Below are positions 16,139-23,930 of a DNA stretch of 64,000 bases, one piece after another. The DNA comes from Sinorhizobium terangae (GTDB lineage Bacteria > Pseudomonadota > Alphaproteobacteria > Rhizobiales > Rhizobiaceae). The notes beneath the pieces are model-generated. The model made no database searches and was not told where the DNA came from. It worked only from the letters and a program-made list of their open reading frames with translations. How positions within the stretch are numbered: position 1 is the first letter of the stretch; each line of letters opens with the position of its first letter. Location of the stretch: the NCBI RefSeq assembly GCF_029714365.1, contig NZ_CP121659.1:3309001-3373000 (forward strand). Direction: 5' to 3'. A program made the position numbers and the translations under genes.

Positions 16139-16672
16139 TCAAAACATTCCGTAAGCCGGATTCGTCGCCAACTGACGTTCGACTTCTGCCACCGCACTAC
16201 GCTTGGCGTCACGCTGCTGCTGCCGAACCAAAAGAGCTGCCTGAATGTCAGCCTCCGACACGCCCTTCTGCTCCTGGCGCTTGATAAAGTTTGCGTCCGC
16301 ACGCTGGAAGCGCTTGCGTTCTTCTTTCTGCTCGGGCGTCAAGTGCGACAAGCCTTCATTCGGCTTACTTCGAACCTTGCGCCGACTGGCATTGCGCAAT
16401 TCCCTACCGTCGCGAGAGCGCCAGTCGTCAATGTCACGCAATCTGCGCCAGTCATCATCAGTGCTGCGCCTCTTTTCTTTCTCGAACCGCTCCTTCGCCT
16501 CCTTGATCTGGTGATCCAGTTCAGCAATGCGGCGCTGGCTATCCGGATACAGAAAAAGCTCATCGCGCTTGTCTTGCAAAGCACGAAGTTCTTGCAACCG
16601 GCGGTCATACGGAGTGAGCTTGATTACTGCAGGTTCGAGAACATACGTGTCGTCATCGTTCAGATTTTCCAT
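16139..16672 (-). CDS. Charged coiled-coil protein of unknown function
   Basis: A 177-residue, highly charged protein starting MENLNDDDTYVLEPAVIKLT. Residues about 25-70 (RRLQELRALQDKRDELFLYP then RRIAELDHQIKEAKERFEKE) look like a coiled coil. A later stretch, LTPEQKEERKRFQRADANFI, is also helical. There is no signal peptide, membrane segment or known catalytic motif. It is convergent with the recombinase, 15 bases apart. The family is unknown to me; codon-position bias favours this strand over the overlapping frames on the other strand. Confidence 0.55.
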   Translation of the reverse strand: MENLNDDDTYVLEPAVIKLTPYDRRLQELRALQDKRDELFLYPDSQRRIAELDHQIKEAKERFEKEKRRSTDDDWRRLRDIDDWRSRDGRELRNASRRKVRSKPNEGLSHLTPEQKEERKRFQRADANFIKRQEQKGVSEADIQAALLVRQQQRDAKRSAVAEVERQLATNPAYGMF

Positions 16673-16773
16673 GCCGGAGAGTCCTCTGCCAGTTGTCTTT
16701 AACGAGACTTATAGCGGCGGGCCGGAGGAACCGCTTCAAGTCATGAACGGAAGGAATAAATTTTGAAAAACCG

Positions 16774-16871
16774 GGAGCGTGAACTTTTGGCCGTCTTAAT
16801 CTGTTTAGTTATATCTATTCAAGAATATACTTATATAAATACTGGATAAATCGGCCAAAAGTTCACGCTCC
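16774..16871. repeat. 20-base perfect inverted repeat around an AT-rich core
   Basis: GGAGCGTGAACTTTTGGCCG at 16774-16793 is repeated exactly as its reverse complement at 16852-16871. The 58 bases between are about three-quarters A+T. No gene overlaps it. Such a structure could be a protein-binding origin or transfer site, a recombination site, or a very large hairpin in RNA. Confidence 0.8.
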
Positions 16872-17634
16872 GGGCGTATCTCTATGCCTTGATACTCCAC
16901 GGAAGAGAAAGAGGCCTCGGCGGAAAGCATCTACACCAATAAGAGGACTCCGGCCGCGCTCCGGTCGCGGGCCTGTCTCGCATCAGACAGGAATTTGCGG
17001 CGGCCCTGTCCGAAACGATGAAAGCGATGCTGCTCGCGGCGCCCCTGTAGAAGTGATGATGTCAACGACCACTCACTGACTCGAGGATTCGCGTAGGCGC
17101 GATCCGTCACTCAAGATGCAGAATTATGCTACCCGGCTGTTGGCGCTCGCCTGTGATCGTCTCTGTCGATTTTCGGCATGGGAGGTTTGGACCTCGCGTT
17201 GTCGCCAGCACGGAAGACATCCCCATCATGGGAGTTGAATTTTCCTAGGACTTCGATGATCGGCGAGCTTCACCCGGTGCCCAGCATCGGGTCGGCACAG
17301 GAGGCTCCCCGGCACCGGATGGCGGCGAACAGAAGGGCGGCGAGCTGCGGGTGATCGTAGGCGAGAATGTCAATCAATCCCAAGTATGACGCTGTTTGGG
17401 GCAGCCCGAGCCAATCCATACCGGGAATGGCGAGGCCGCATCGCTTGTAGATAGATCTACTACTCCATACCCGGTGACGCACTTGGATATGTTTTCGACA
17501 CTGGGAATCAAGGGGTTTTGAGAGACCTGGACTGACCAACCTGCCACACCGTAGGCAAATGCACCTTGTGTCCGGCACCGTCTCAAGAACGCCCAGGCTA
17601 AGCTTCGGCTCGACACAACCAAAGCGGGCTATAG

Positions 17635-17711
17635 AACCTTTACGCGTTGGGCAAAAACGCAGAAATCGCGCGGATCTGTCAAGTTAGCGTAAAGTTAGCG
17701 TAAAGGTTCGT
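17635..17711. repeat. Cluster of short direct and inverted repeats beside the integrase
   Basis: AACCTTTACGC near 17636-17646 recurs as its reverse complement GCGTAAAGGTT near 17698-17708, and GTTAGCGTAAAG occurs as a tandem direct repeat immediately before that. The cluster is about 165 bases downstream of the integrase stop. Arm-type binding sites of tyrosine integrases often look like this; the role is inferred. Confidence 0.5.
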
Positions 17712-17873
17712 CAGGCTTCGGCGTCAATTGACAACGTCTGCACACCAGCGAACGCAACCACCGATAGGTATTTTGCAACGGTTTTCGTCTACGAACCTGA
17801 CAAACCTTGCGTGCGATCGGGAAAAGGTAAAGGTCGCGCAGGGCTGCGCGACGCATCGGAGTTGTAGATTGAG

Positions 17874-18866
17874 CTATCCGAGACGTCCGACAAGATCGTC
17901 AGCGCTCAGGTGCGTATAGCGCTTGAGCATCCGGAGTTCCTTGTGCCCTGAGATGCTACTGACCTCGATCACGTTGAGCCCACGCTCGAACAAGCGGCTG
18001 ACCCCTTCGTGACGTAGATCGTGGAACCGCAGCTCTGTAACCTCAGCCCGGGTGAGAAGACGATACCACGCTTGCTCCAGCGAACCTGGAGCCATCGGAA
18101 ACACGCGGGGCTGGTCCGGATCCGCCCGCGTCTTCCACTCCGTCAGGGCGTCGAACGCGCGCGGTGACAGAGGCACCTCTCGTCCGGATCCGTTCTTCGT
18201 CATCTTCAACGAGATCACCCGACGATTGTGAGAGATGTCGCACCATTGCAGCCCGAGGATCTCTCCACGGCGCATCCCGGTCTCGATGGCAAGAATGATG
18301 AGTGTCTTAAAGAACGGTATTTTCCCGCCGGCACATGCGTCGAGCAGGCGCTGTTCCTCGTCACCCGTCAGTCGCCGGCTGCGCTCATTCCGAATGACCG
18401 GGCGGCGCACGAGCTTCACGACATTGCGACTTAGCGGCAGACCCCAATCGCGGATCGCAACTTCGATGACGTGGCTGAGGATCGCGAGTTCGCGGACGGC
18501 GGTAGATGGAGCTACGCTGCGAAGCCGCTCGTCACGGAACGAAGCGATGTCCTGCTGGCTCAGCCCGATCATGGTCCGGTAAGCAAGCTCGTGACGCCGT
18601 AGGACGTCGATCCTCTGGATCTCCTGCACCGAGCCGCGCTTGGTCGGCGACACCTCGCGCTGATAACGTTCCAGAAGCTCGCCGAGTGTTGTGTTCTCCA
18701 GGACTTTCGTGTCCGGTGCGGCACCGAACCTGTCGACCTGGGCTTCAAGTTCGCGCGCCCACTTCTCGGCTTCGAGCTTGCTGTCGAATGACTTGCAGCG
18801 AGGTTTCATCCCGCGCCGGCGCACCTGAGCTTGCCAACGTCCCCTGAGCTTCCGAATCGTCGCCAT
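17874..18866 (-). CDS. Tyrosine recombinase / phage-type integrase
   Basis: A 330-residue site-specific recombinase that would move the island or part of it. An N-terminal arm-binding-like region (MATIRKLRGRWQAQVRRRG) is followed by a core-binding domain (about 60-150). The catalytic domain has Arg199 in ETGMRRGE, Lys224 in MTKNGSGR, His282-x-x-Arg285 in FHDLRH, His308 in SGHKE and the nucleophile Tyr317 in KRYTHLS, so all key residues are present. The ATG at 18866 has GGAG five bases upstream; a longer in-frame version runs back into poor sequence. It lies 12 kb from the left tRNA and 4 kb from the right one, whereas integrases normally sit next to an attachment site. Confidence 0.93.
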   Translation of the reverse strand: MATIRKLRGRWQAQVRRRGMKPRCKSFDSKLEAEKWARELEAQVDRFGAAPDTKVLENTTLGELLERYQREVSPTKRGSVQEIQRIDVLRRHELAYRTMIGLSQQDIASFRDERLRSVAPSTAVRELAILSHVIEVAIRDWGLPLSRNVVKLVRRPVIRNERSRRLTGDEEQRLLDACAGGKIPFFKTLIILAIETGMRRGEILGLQWCDISHNRRVISLKMTKNGSGREVPLSPRAFDALTEWKTRADPDQPRVFPMAPGSLEQAWYRLLTRAEVTELRFHDLRHEGVSRLFERGLNVIEVSSISGHKELRMLKRYTHLSADDLVGRLG

Positions 18867-19041
18867 ATGATCTCCGGTGTGTATATGAGACCACGCGTAG
18901 GACGCCCCGAAGGTGGGGCCAAGGATTTTTCCAGCCATAAGCGAAAGCTGGAGTTGCGGCGAGCGAACTATTGACAACGGAAAGTCACGTGTAGCAAATC
19001 GAAACTTCAACTTATTGCATATAGACATCGTCGGAGAGCCA

Positions 19042-20058
19042 ATGGGGAATTGGAAGAAATCATTTCGAGCGATTCCACGCTCTGTCGAAGTCAAGCTCGG
19101 TGAAATACCCACTCAGAACATACAGGTGCTCGCCGGAAAAAGGATAACTGCAAGAGATGTTCGAGACGGCGAGTATCTCCACATTGGACTCGATGAAAAC
19201 AAGCTAATTCCTGGAACTCAGTGGGACTTAATTCCTCCTGCGGAAGTGGGTCTCATCTCCGGTCGAAATCAAGAGGGATGGGAGACAATTCGAAAGGATC
19301 TACCGAAGTATAAAAAATACTTCTATCAAGATATACCCATTTATGGTGATGCCTCACGAAACGGATGGGCAACGGTAGCAATACCGAGAGAGGTTTACCA
19401 TAAAGACTCCATGCCTCCCTACCTGTTCCAACTAAACATATCTATTCAAGAGAAGGTTGACGAGAATACCTATGGAATTGTTTTCTCGATTGACCAAATT
19501 TTCGATCGTGAAAGTGCGTCTTTCAACGCCGATCTTCTGTTTGCTCTAAATTTACTGCAAGAGAACACAGGGACTGCTGGCGTAGTGAGCGCCGAGAATC
19601 CGGAGTTCGTTTTCACGTCGGTTTTAAATTGGACTGTGTTCCCGCCTGGCGATCTTGGAAGAATCGTTGCGGCGGCGGCTGGGAGCCGAATTGCCGGAAT
19701 AGACCCAGAAACGGTTCGCGAGCGCCTTGAACTGTTCGAGCAGTTTAAACCGCTTGAATACTTCCAGGGCTTGGGCGGCAATGACCAATACATAGGGGCA
19801 AAATTTGCCGAGGACCTGGTGGCGTTCGAAAACCTGCGCTACGGCAATGCGCTGTATGTAATGTATGCCAATTGGGAGGACCTCTCTCGTCGCCCTCGAA
19901 GTGAGCTTTTAAAGCTACCTCACTCAGAATTTGACCGGATAGTTCATTCCGCGGGCTGGGAACAGAAGTTTGCAGTTCTGATGCAACAAGAACTACAAGA
20001 GCGAGGTATCCGCGTGCGTATTGGTCGCCATATGCGACATAGGCGCACAGATAGATAA
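19042..20058 (+). CDS. Orphan island protein, unknown function
   Basis: A 338-residue protein I do not recognise, starting MGNWKKSFRAIPRSVEVKLG. There is no signal peptide or membrane segment and no nucleotide-binding or nuclease motif I can name. It contains a run of aromatic and charged residues (DLPKYKKYFYQDIPIYGD) and a basic C-terminus (GIRVRIGRHMRHRRTDR), which could contact nucleic acid. The ATG at 19042 follows CGGAGAG at a normal distance. The DNA is visibly AT-richer than the core chromosome (about 40% GC in some 60-base lines), indicating foreign origin. The nuclease-like gene follows 56 bases later in the same direction, so the two may form a unit. It is divergent from the integrase. 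Confidence 0.6.
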   Translation: MGNWKKSFRAIPRSVEVKLGEIPTQNIQVLAGKRITARDVRDGEYLHIGLDENKLIPGTQWDLIPPAEVGLISGRNQEGWETIRKDLPKYKKYFYQDIPIYGDASRNGWATVAIPREVYHKDSMPPYLFQLNISIQEKVDENTYGIVFSIDQIFDRESASFNADLLFALNLLQENTGTAGVVSAENPEFVFTSVLNWTVFPPGDLGRIVAAAAGSRIAGIDPETVRERLELFEQFKPLEYFQGLGGNDQYIGAKFAEDLVAFENLRYGNALYVMYANWEDLSRRPRSELLKLPHSEFDRIVHSAGWEQKFAVLMQQELQERGIRVRIGRHMRHRRTDR

Positions 20059-20114
20059 ATCACTGATCCACAACTGGAGCACGCTCCAGACCCTGTTCGA
20101 TTCTGGAAGTGCTC

Positions 20115-20807
20115 ATGAAGTCTGACCGCCCAACCCTCACCCAGGTGCAGATTATCCAGTCACTTGCTGAAGCGCTCTCCTGGTTCGAAAAAGAAGTCAG
20201 TTGGGGTGTTAGCCCAGGCGAACTCAATCACCTCACCGGTCGAATTGGTGAGCTTTACGCCGCGATGATCACTCGTGGGCAAATGGCCCTCGATACCAAT
20301 CAGCGCGGATATGACGTCGTTTCGGCATCCAATGAACGAGTATCGGTCAAGACCGTCACGACCTCTAACCACGTTAGCTTCAACCAGAACACGTTTCACC
20401 ATGTGGACCGCATAATGGTGCTGCGGGTCAACATTGATGATGAGAAAGGTGTTTCGGTCGAAGAACTCCTCGATACTTCTGCTCATGATGCCCAACAACG
20501 GATGCGCTCCCAGGGCGGCAAGTTCATTTATCCGATCGCTCGCGGAAATCGGGAAGAACGACCAGTCGAAGGTCTGGAGATTACTGCTCGCGCCTCCTAC
20601 GCCGACCTTGCGATCGTTCAATACGAAAGCGGCGCGATCCGCATCCGTCGCAATGGGGAAGTGCAGCCGCTCGTCGTCAAGGAGATCTTGAGACCAATAG
20701 CAACCGAGGTGGGTGTGGATCTGTTCAACTCGAAGGGTGGGTTGAAGAACACTCAGCAACTCGGAGCTGATGTTATTCGCGCCTTGAATGCGCGAGACAA
20801 CAGATGA
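20115..20807 (+). CDS. Probable PD-(D/E)xK nuclease-fold protein (DUF6998-like)
   Basis: A 230-residue protein. The segment LNHLTGRIGELYAAM (Glu46), then RGYDVVS (Asp67) and RVSVKT (Lys79) has the spacing of a PD-(D/E)xK nuclease core, and I recall similar sequences under DUF6998. The middle part (VDRIMVLRVNIDD) reads as a core beta strand, and the C-terminal 40 residues are helical. The ATG at 20115 is preferred; a GTG lies two codons upstream. It sits downstream of the orphan gene at 19042 and convergent with the cyclase-like gene. A DNA-cutting role, perhaps in restriction of incoming DNA, is inferred from the fold and context; metal-dependent activity is untested. Confidence 0.6.
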   Translation: MKSDRPTLTQVQIIQSLAEALSWFEKEVSWGVSPGELNHLTGRIGELYAAMITRGQMALDTNQRGYDVVSASNERVSVKTVTTSNHVSFNQNTFHHVDRIMVLRVNIDDEKGVSVEELLDTSAHDAQQRMRSQGGKFIYPIARGNREERPVEGLEITARASYADLAIVQYESGAIRIRRNGEVQPLVVKEILRPIATEVGVDLFNSKGGLKNTQQLGADVIRALNARDNR

Positions 20808-20864
20808 TCATCGGCGAAGTCGCTTCGGGATTATCTCCAAGCTCAATTCCGGCGCTAAAACGCC

Positions 20865-22031
20865 CTAATTCCCCTTCGTCGGGCTGTTGTCGAGTATTAC
20901 CTTCACCAGAGAAGCGAAGAGGCTTGCAACTTGCTCCTTCTCAGGTTCCTTACCCCCACCCTCAGAAGTTAAGCTTTCCTGCTCCAGAGCACGTCTGTGC
21001 GACTCTTGCTCCCAATACTCCCTAAGCCTATTAATCTTCTCGATGTGCCACTCCGGTATATTCGCAAAATACGGATCTGGATTTCCCGCGATATACGGGA
21101 TCATTACACTACCTGAGTGAGAGCTAAAAAACTCTTCGCAGAACAACTTGATATCATCTGTGTTACGCGGCTGAATTTCCAACAGCCGATCTTCCAACCG
21201 GTCCAGGCCTGAGTCGACCGCCATGTCTATCCAAAATACCGGATATGACTTTCCACCGAGAACGCCTTTCAAGTGCACTCGACCCTGATAGTGGAGCACG
21301 ATACTGATTTCCTCGGCTCCAGGCGGTCGTGCACGAATGGCATGGACAATCATTAGGGCAAGGTCGACCGATATGACAAATTTGCGCGGGCTACTTAGAC
21401 CGCAAAGGCGAAAGCCAGTATCAACAGAGGGGCCAATGAAGTCCTTTGTAAGATTAGGGTCTTTTGAATTGAGATAATATCGGTGAAGGAGGTCAAGATT
21501 TACGTATAGAGGATCATCATCGTCTGGTATTTCTCCGGCATCGACGCTTTTACTAAATACAACTTCTGTGTTTGTAATCGGAAATCCAGCTATCCAAGCA
21601 GTGCACTTCAAGTCCAAGGATGGGTAGTGCTTTTTCAGCTGAACTCTATACTCTTCAACGGTCCTCTTCCAACATAAAATACACGCAGCCGCCTGACGGT
21701 GATCTGTTAGGACCTTAACATACAGCAACTCGTCGCCGGCACTCTTCCAAAGCTCCGGCGCGGGTCCAGGCGGCCACCTCAATCGAGCGGCAAGCCCATC
21801 GACGTAAGACTGCCACTCGCGTGCAAATAGTCGTTCGATTTCCTTGTAGAATTGAGCAATCGGAGAGAACCAGGGTTCCGCAAGCGACGCCTCGCTCTTT
21901 TCGTCGGATTTGAAGGCTCTTTGATTGGCCTGCTTGAAGGCAGTTGATCCAACCAGATCCACGCTCATGAACAAGCGTAGGGTCGATACAAGCGGGCCGT
22001 CATAGCTTGGCGAGACAGATGGAGAACTCAC
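20865..22031 (-). CDS. Class III nucleotide-cyclase-like protein
   Basis: A 388-residue soluble protein whose first 230 residues resemble a class III adenylate/guanylate cyclase domain. LFMSVDLVGSTAF supplies the first metal Asp25, WKSAGDELLY supplies the second metal Asp100, and IGPSVDTGFRLC matches the usual helix with the transition-state Arg208, followed by KFVISVDLALMI. The rest is helical with a charged tail and no membrane span. The GTG start at 22031 overlaps the stop of the ImmA gene (GTGA), so translation is coupled. The cyclic-pyrimidine Pycsar cyclases used in phage defence belong to this superfamily, and a similar role is possible here. The base specificity cannot be read with confidence. 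DNA is AT-richer than the core. Confidence 0.68.
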   Translation of the reverse strand: MSSPSVSPSYDGPLVSTLRLFMSVDLVGSTAFKQANQRAFKSDEKSEASLAEPWFSPIAQFYKEIERLFAREWQSYVDGLAARLRWPPGPAPELWKSAGDELLYVKVLTDHRQAAACILCWKRTVEEYRVQLKKHYPSLDLKCTAWIAGFPITNTEVVFSKSVDAGEIPDDDDPLYVNLDLLHRYYLNSKDPNLTKDFIGPSVDTGFRLCGLSSPRKFVISVDLALMIVHAIRARPPGAEEISIVLHYQGRVHLKGVLGGKSYPVFWIDMAVDSGLDRLEDRLLEIQPRNTDDIKLFCEEFFSSHSGSVMIPYIAGNPDPYFANIPEWHIEKINRLREYWEQESHRRALEQESLTSEGGGKEPEKEQVASLFASLVKVILDNSPTKGN

Positions 22032-22552
22032 TTAAGGCCCAAAGTTTCCGCTCGAATTCGCGCTGCTTCAGTTGACACCCCGAACCGATCGGCGAGTTCA
22101 CCTAATACGCCGTCGAGCTCTACCCAAGCGGATTTGAATAGTTCGGCCGGCATCAGGAAACCAGCGGCAAACCAATTAGCCTCCCACTCAACACGACCGG
22201 ACCCGTAGCGCCGCGCCTCCATCGCCCCGACAGACTTGCCATTGTGACGAGGCCATAAATAGTGAAGGACATAGTGTCCGAGCTCATGAGCGATCGTGAA
22301 CCGATCCCGCTCCATCCCTGTGTGGGAGGCCAGAGCTATGACGAATGAGCCGTTTTCTTCGACAGTGATCGAACCTGAAGTGGCGTCCGACACGTCCCAT
22401 ACGTCATTTACCGCAATACGCCCGCCGAGCTGTTTGACGATCGGGATCAGATCAGCCCCTGGCTCGTATCCCACCTGGCGAGCAACATCAGCGGCCAAGG
22501 CGTCAACCGAGCTCTTATTGAGTCCGCATTCTACAGGTTGGCTATAGGCCAT
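22028..22552 (-). CDS. ImmA/IrrE family metallo-endopeptidase
   Basis: A 174-residue zinc peptidase of the ImmA/IrrE (DUF955) family. FTIAHELGHYVLH gives the HExxH zinc site (His89, Glu90, His93) and EWEANWFAAGFLMP gives the third ligand Glu124. The C-terminal LADRFGVSTEAARIRAETLG is the helix typical of the family. Known members cleave repressors of mobile elements (ImmA) or a stress repressor (IrrE). Here the gene lies first in a two-gene operon with the cyclase-like protein, overlapping by four bases, which suggests that the peptidase and the cyclase act together. It is the last gene of the island before the right tRNA-Ser. The substrate is unknown. Confidence 0.88.
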   Translation of the reverse strand: MAYSQPVECGLNKSSVDALAADVARQVGYEPGADLIPIVKQLGGRIAVNDVWDVSDATSGSITVEENGSFVIALASHTGMERDRFTIAHELGHYVLHYLWPRHNGKSVGAMEARRYGSGRVEWEANWFAAGFLMPAELFKSAWVELDGVLGELADRFGVSTEAARIRAETLGLK

Positions 22553-22724
22553 GTGTAACTTGCCTCGCGTTTCGCAAATCGATTCTACGTTGATTTGGCG
22601 AATCTGCCAATTGACCTAGTGCCTAAATTGTGGCCCGCAAGTCTCTTCGAGACACCGGCGCCGCGACCTGACTCGGATACTAGGACTCGCCCCAGAACGT
22701 AAATAGCTGATTTATAACGATTTT

Positions 22725-22870
22725 CTGGCGGAGAGGGGGGGATTCGAACCCCCGATGGGCTTGCACCCATGCCGCATTTCGAGTGCGGTGCATTCAACCA
22801 CTCTGCCACCTCTCCGCAGGTCTGGTTGGCGCTTGGTCGGCGCGGTCGGGTTCATAGCGGCAGATTTGCG
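22725..22870. repeat. Right direct repeat of island (attR-like), contains tRNA-Ser copy
   Basis: Bases 22725-22817 equal 5600-5692 exactly; similarity then continues with mismatches to about 22863. Beyond it comes the normal rplU upstream region, so this end keeps the chromosomal promoter side of the tRNA gene. Confidence 0.8.
22726..22815 (-). tRNA. tRNA-Ser (CGA), right copy
   Basis: Class II tRNA of 90 bases on the minus strand, anticodon CGA, long variable arm, encoded CCA at 22726-22728; identical to the left copy. A good promoter lies upstream (22851-22879). This copy therefore is probably the expressed chromosomal one. Confidence 0.95.
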
Positions 22871-22879
22871 CCCTGGCAA
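22851..22879 (-). promoter_or_regulatory. Promoter of right tRNA-Ser copy
   Basis: Reading the minus strand: TTGCCA (22874-22879), a 17-base spacer, then TATGAA (22851-22856), about 35 bases before the tRNA 5' end. The left tRNA copy keeps the same -10 but not the -35. Confidence 0.55.
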
Positions 22880-22921
22880 GGGGCCGTGAAAAGAATATCT
22901 TGCCCAACCGCGGCTTTCGCC

Positions 22922-22950
22922 TTGACAGGGAGGAGCGATTCCCGTAATCC
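22922..22950 (+). promoter_or_regulatory. Possible rplU-rpmA promoter
   Basis: TTGACA at 22922-22927, a 17-base spacer, then TAATCC at 22945-22950. It would give a leader of about 165 bases before rplU. The -35 is perfect, the -10 is moderate. No other candidate of equal quality is seen between the tRNA and rplU. Confidence 0.4.
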
Positions 22951-23120
22951 GCGCAATGAAGTGGTGTGGTCTGACCGCACCGCGAAGGGTAAAAGTTTGT
23001 GCCCACCCACTGGTGGAGGTCAAGGGTTTTCCGAGACGCTCCGCTCAATGTAACGACTGATAAAAAGACGGCCTTGCCTTTTTAAGGTAAAGAGCCGGAC
23101 CGAACATGAAAGGATAAAAT

Positions 23121-23495
23121 ATGTTCGCAGTCATCAAGACCGGCGGTAAGCAGTACCGCGTGGCAGCCAACGACGTCATCACCATCGAAAAGCTGGAAGG
23201 CGTTCAAGGCGACAAGATTGAATTCACCGAGATCCTGATGGTCGGCGCCGGCGCCGGTGCCACCATCGGTGCTCCGTTTGTCGAAGGTGCCGTTGTCAGC
23301 GCCGAAGTTGTGGAACAGGGCCGCGCCAAGAAGGTCATAGCCTTCAAGAAGCGCCGCCGCCAGAACTCCAAGCGTTCGCGCGGCCATCGCCAGCATCAGA
23401 CGACCGTCCGCATCCTGGACATCGCTGCTGCCGGCGGCAAGGCAAAGAAGGCTTCGAAGAAGACCGAAGCCGCCGCTGAAGAAGCTGCAAACTGA
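23121..23495 (+). CDS. rplU: 50S ribosomal protein L21
   Basis: Ribosomal protein L21, which binds 23S rRNA in the large subunit. The sequence starts [20 protein letters not shown] and has the conserved [14 protein letters not shown] and [20 protein letters not shown] segments. The C-terminus carries an Ala/Lys-rich tail of about 25 residues ([20 protein letters not shown]), common in rhizobia. The ATG at 23121 is preceded by AAAGGA at good spacing. It is followed 33 bases later by rpmA, the usual pair, with obgE a few genes downstream. Confidence 0.97.
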   Translation: MFAVIKTGGKQYRVAANDVITIEKLEGVQGDKIEFTEILMVGAGAGATIGAPFVEGAVVSAEVVEQGRAKKVIAFKKRRRQNSKRSRGHRQHQTTVRILDIAAAGGKAKKASKKTEAAAEEAAN

Positions 23496-23528
23496 GTTCC
23501 GGGATCGAAGGTTTAAAGGAGAACACCA

Positions 23529-23798
23529 ATGGCACACAAAAAAGCTGGCGGTTCGTCGCGCAACGGTCGCGATTCTGAGTCCAAGCGCCTTGGCGTGAAG
23601 AAGTTCGGCGGCGAAGCCGTTATCGCGGGCAACATCATCGTGCGCCAGCGCGGCACGAAGTGGCATGCGGGCGCCAATGTCGGCCTCGGCAAGGACCATA
23701 CGATTTTTGCGCTTACGGCAGGCAACGTGGACTTCCGTACGAAGGCCAATGGCCGAGTCTACGTGTCTGTAATGCCGAAAGCGGAAGCAGCGGAATAA
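23529..23798 (+). CDS. rpmA: 50S ribosomal protein L27
   Basis: Ribosomal protein L27 (89 residues), whose N-terminus reaches the peptidyl-transferase centre. The sequence begins [20 protein letters not shown] and includes [20 protein letters not shown], both diagnostic. The start has AAAGGAG just upstream. It forms an operon with rplU and is followed by a strong terminator at 23874-23909. Confidence 0.97.
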
Positions 23799-23873
23799 GC
23801 CGGTAGCGCTCTAAAACAGCCGGCGTCTCATCGACCCGGCTGAAGCACCTGCAAGGTTCAAAAGCCAGACTTC

Positions 23874-23909
23874 AAAAGGGGAGATGGGACGGTACCCAAC
23901 TCCCCTTTT
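23874..23909 (+). terminator. Rho-independent terminator after rpmA
   Basis: AAAAGGGGAG-TGGG pairs with CCCA-CTCCCCTTTT around a short loop (acggta) with one bulge, and ends in a T run. It separates rplU-rpmA from the acetyltransferase pair. Confidence 0.8.
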
Positions 23910-23930
23910 CGCATGTCTGGAGGAAGAACC

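Larger units (their letters stand above)
16673..17873. other. Gene-poor stretch of the island
   Basis: These 1.2 kb contain no reading frame I can defend. Short frames of 80-100 codons on the minus strand around 17270-17622 have odd composition and no ribosome site. A sentence of plausible residues ending ...IRQEFAAALSETMKAMLLAAPL occurs near 16973-17050 on the plus strand but has a stop directly upstream, so it may be the tail of a decayed gene. The region does hold the large inverted repeat at 16774-16871 and a repeat cluster at 17635-17711, described separately. Confidence 0.5.
5601..22815. mobile_element. Genomic island (~17 kb) between duplicated tRNA-Ser genes
   Basis: The segment between two identical tRNA-Ser(CGA) genes in direct orientation carries accessory genes only. 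They are a type I restriction-modification locus, a GIY-YIG gene, a serine recombinase, a tyrosine integrase, a frameshifted gene, orphan genes and a cyclase/ImmA pair. Flanking DNA on both sides is ordinary rhizobial chromosome. The integrase is internal (17874-18866) rather than next to either tRNA, and the right 4 kb is clearly more AT-rich than the rest. This suggests a composite element assembled by more than one insertion. Boundaries are set by the repeats and are an inference. Confidence 0.78.

Noticed and set aside
16973..17050. Plausible protein tail ending SETMKAMLLAAPL
   Set aside because: An in-frame stop directly upstream leaves too little to call a gene; at most a remnant.
17270..17622. 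Two overlapping minus-strand frames of 82 and 102 codons with CxxC-like spacing
   Set aside because: No ribosome site, odd composition and no family resemblance. The Cys pattern alone is not enough to call a zinc protein.
5601..22815. CRISPR array or prophage in the island
   Set aside because: No regularly spaced repeats, and no capsid, portal, terminase or tail genes were seen.
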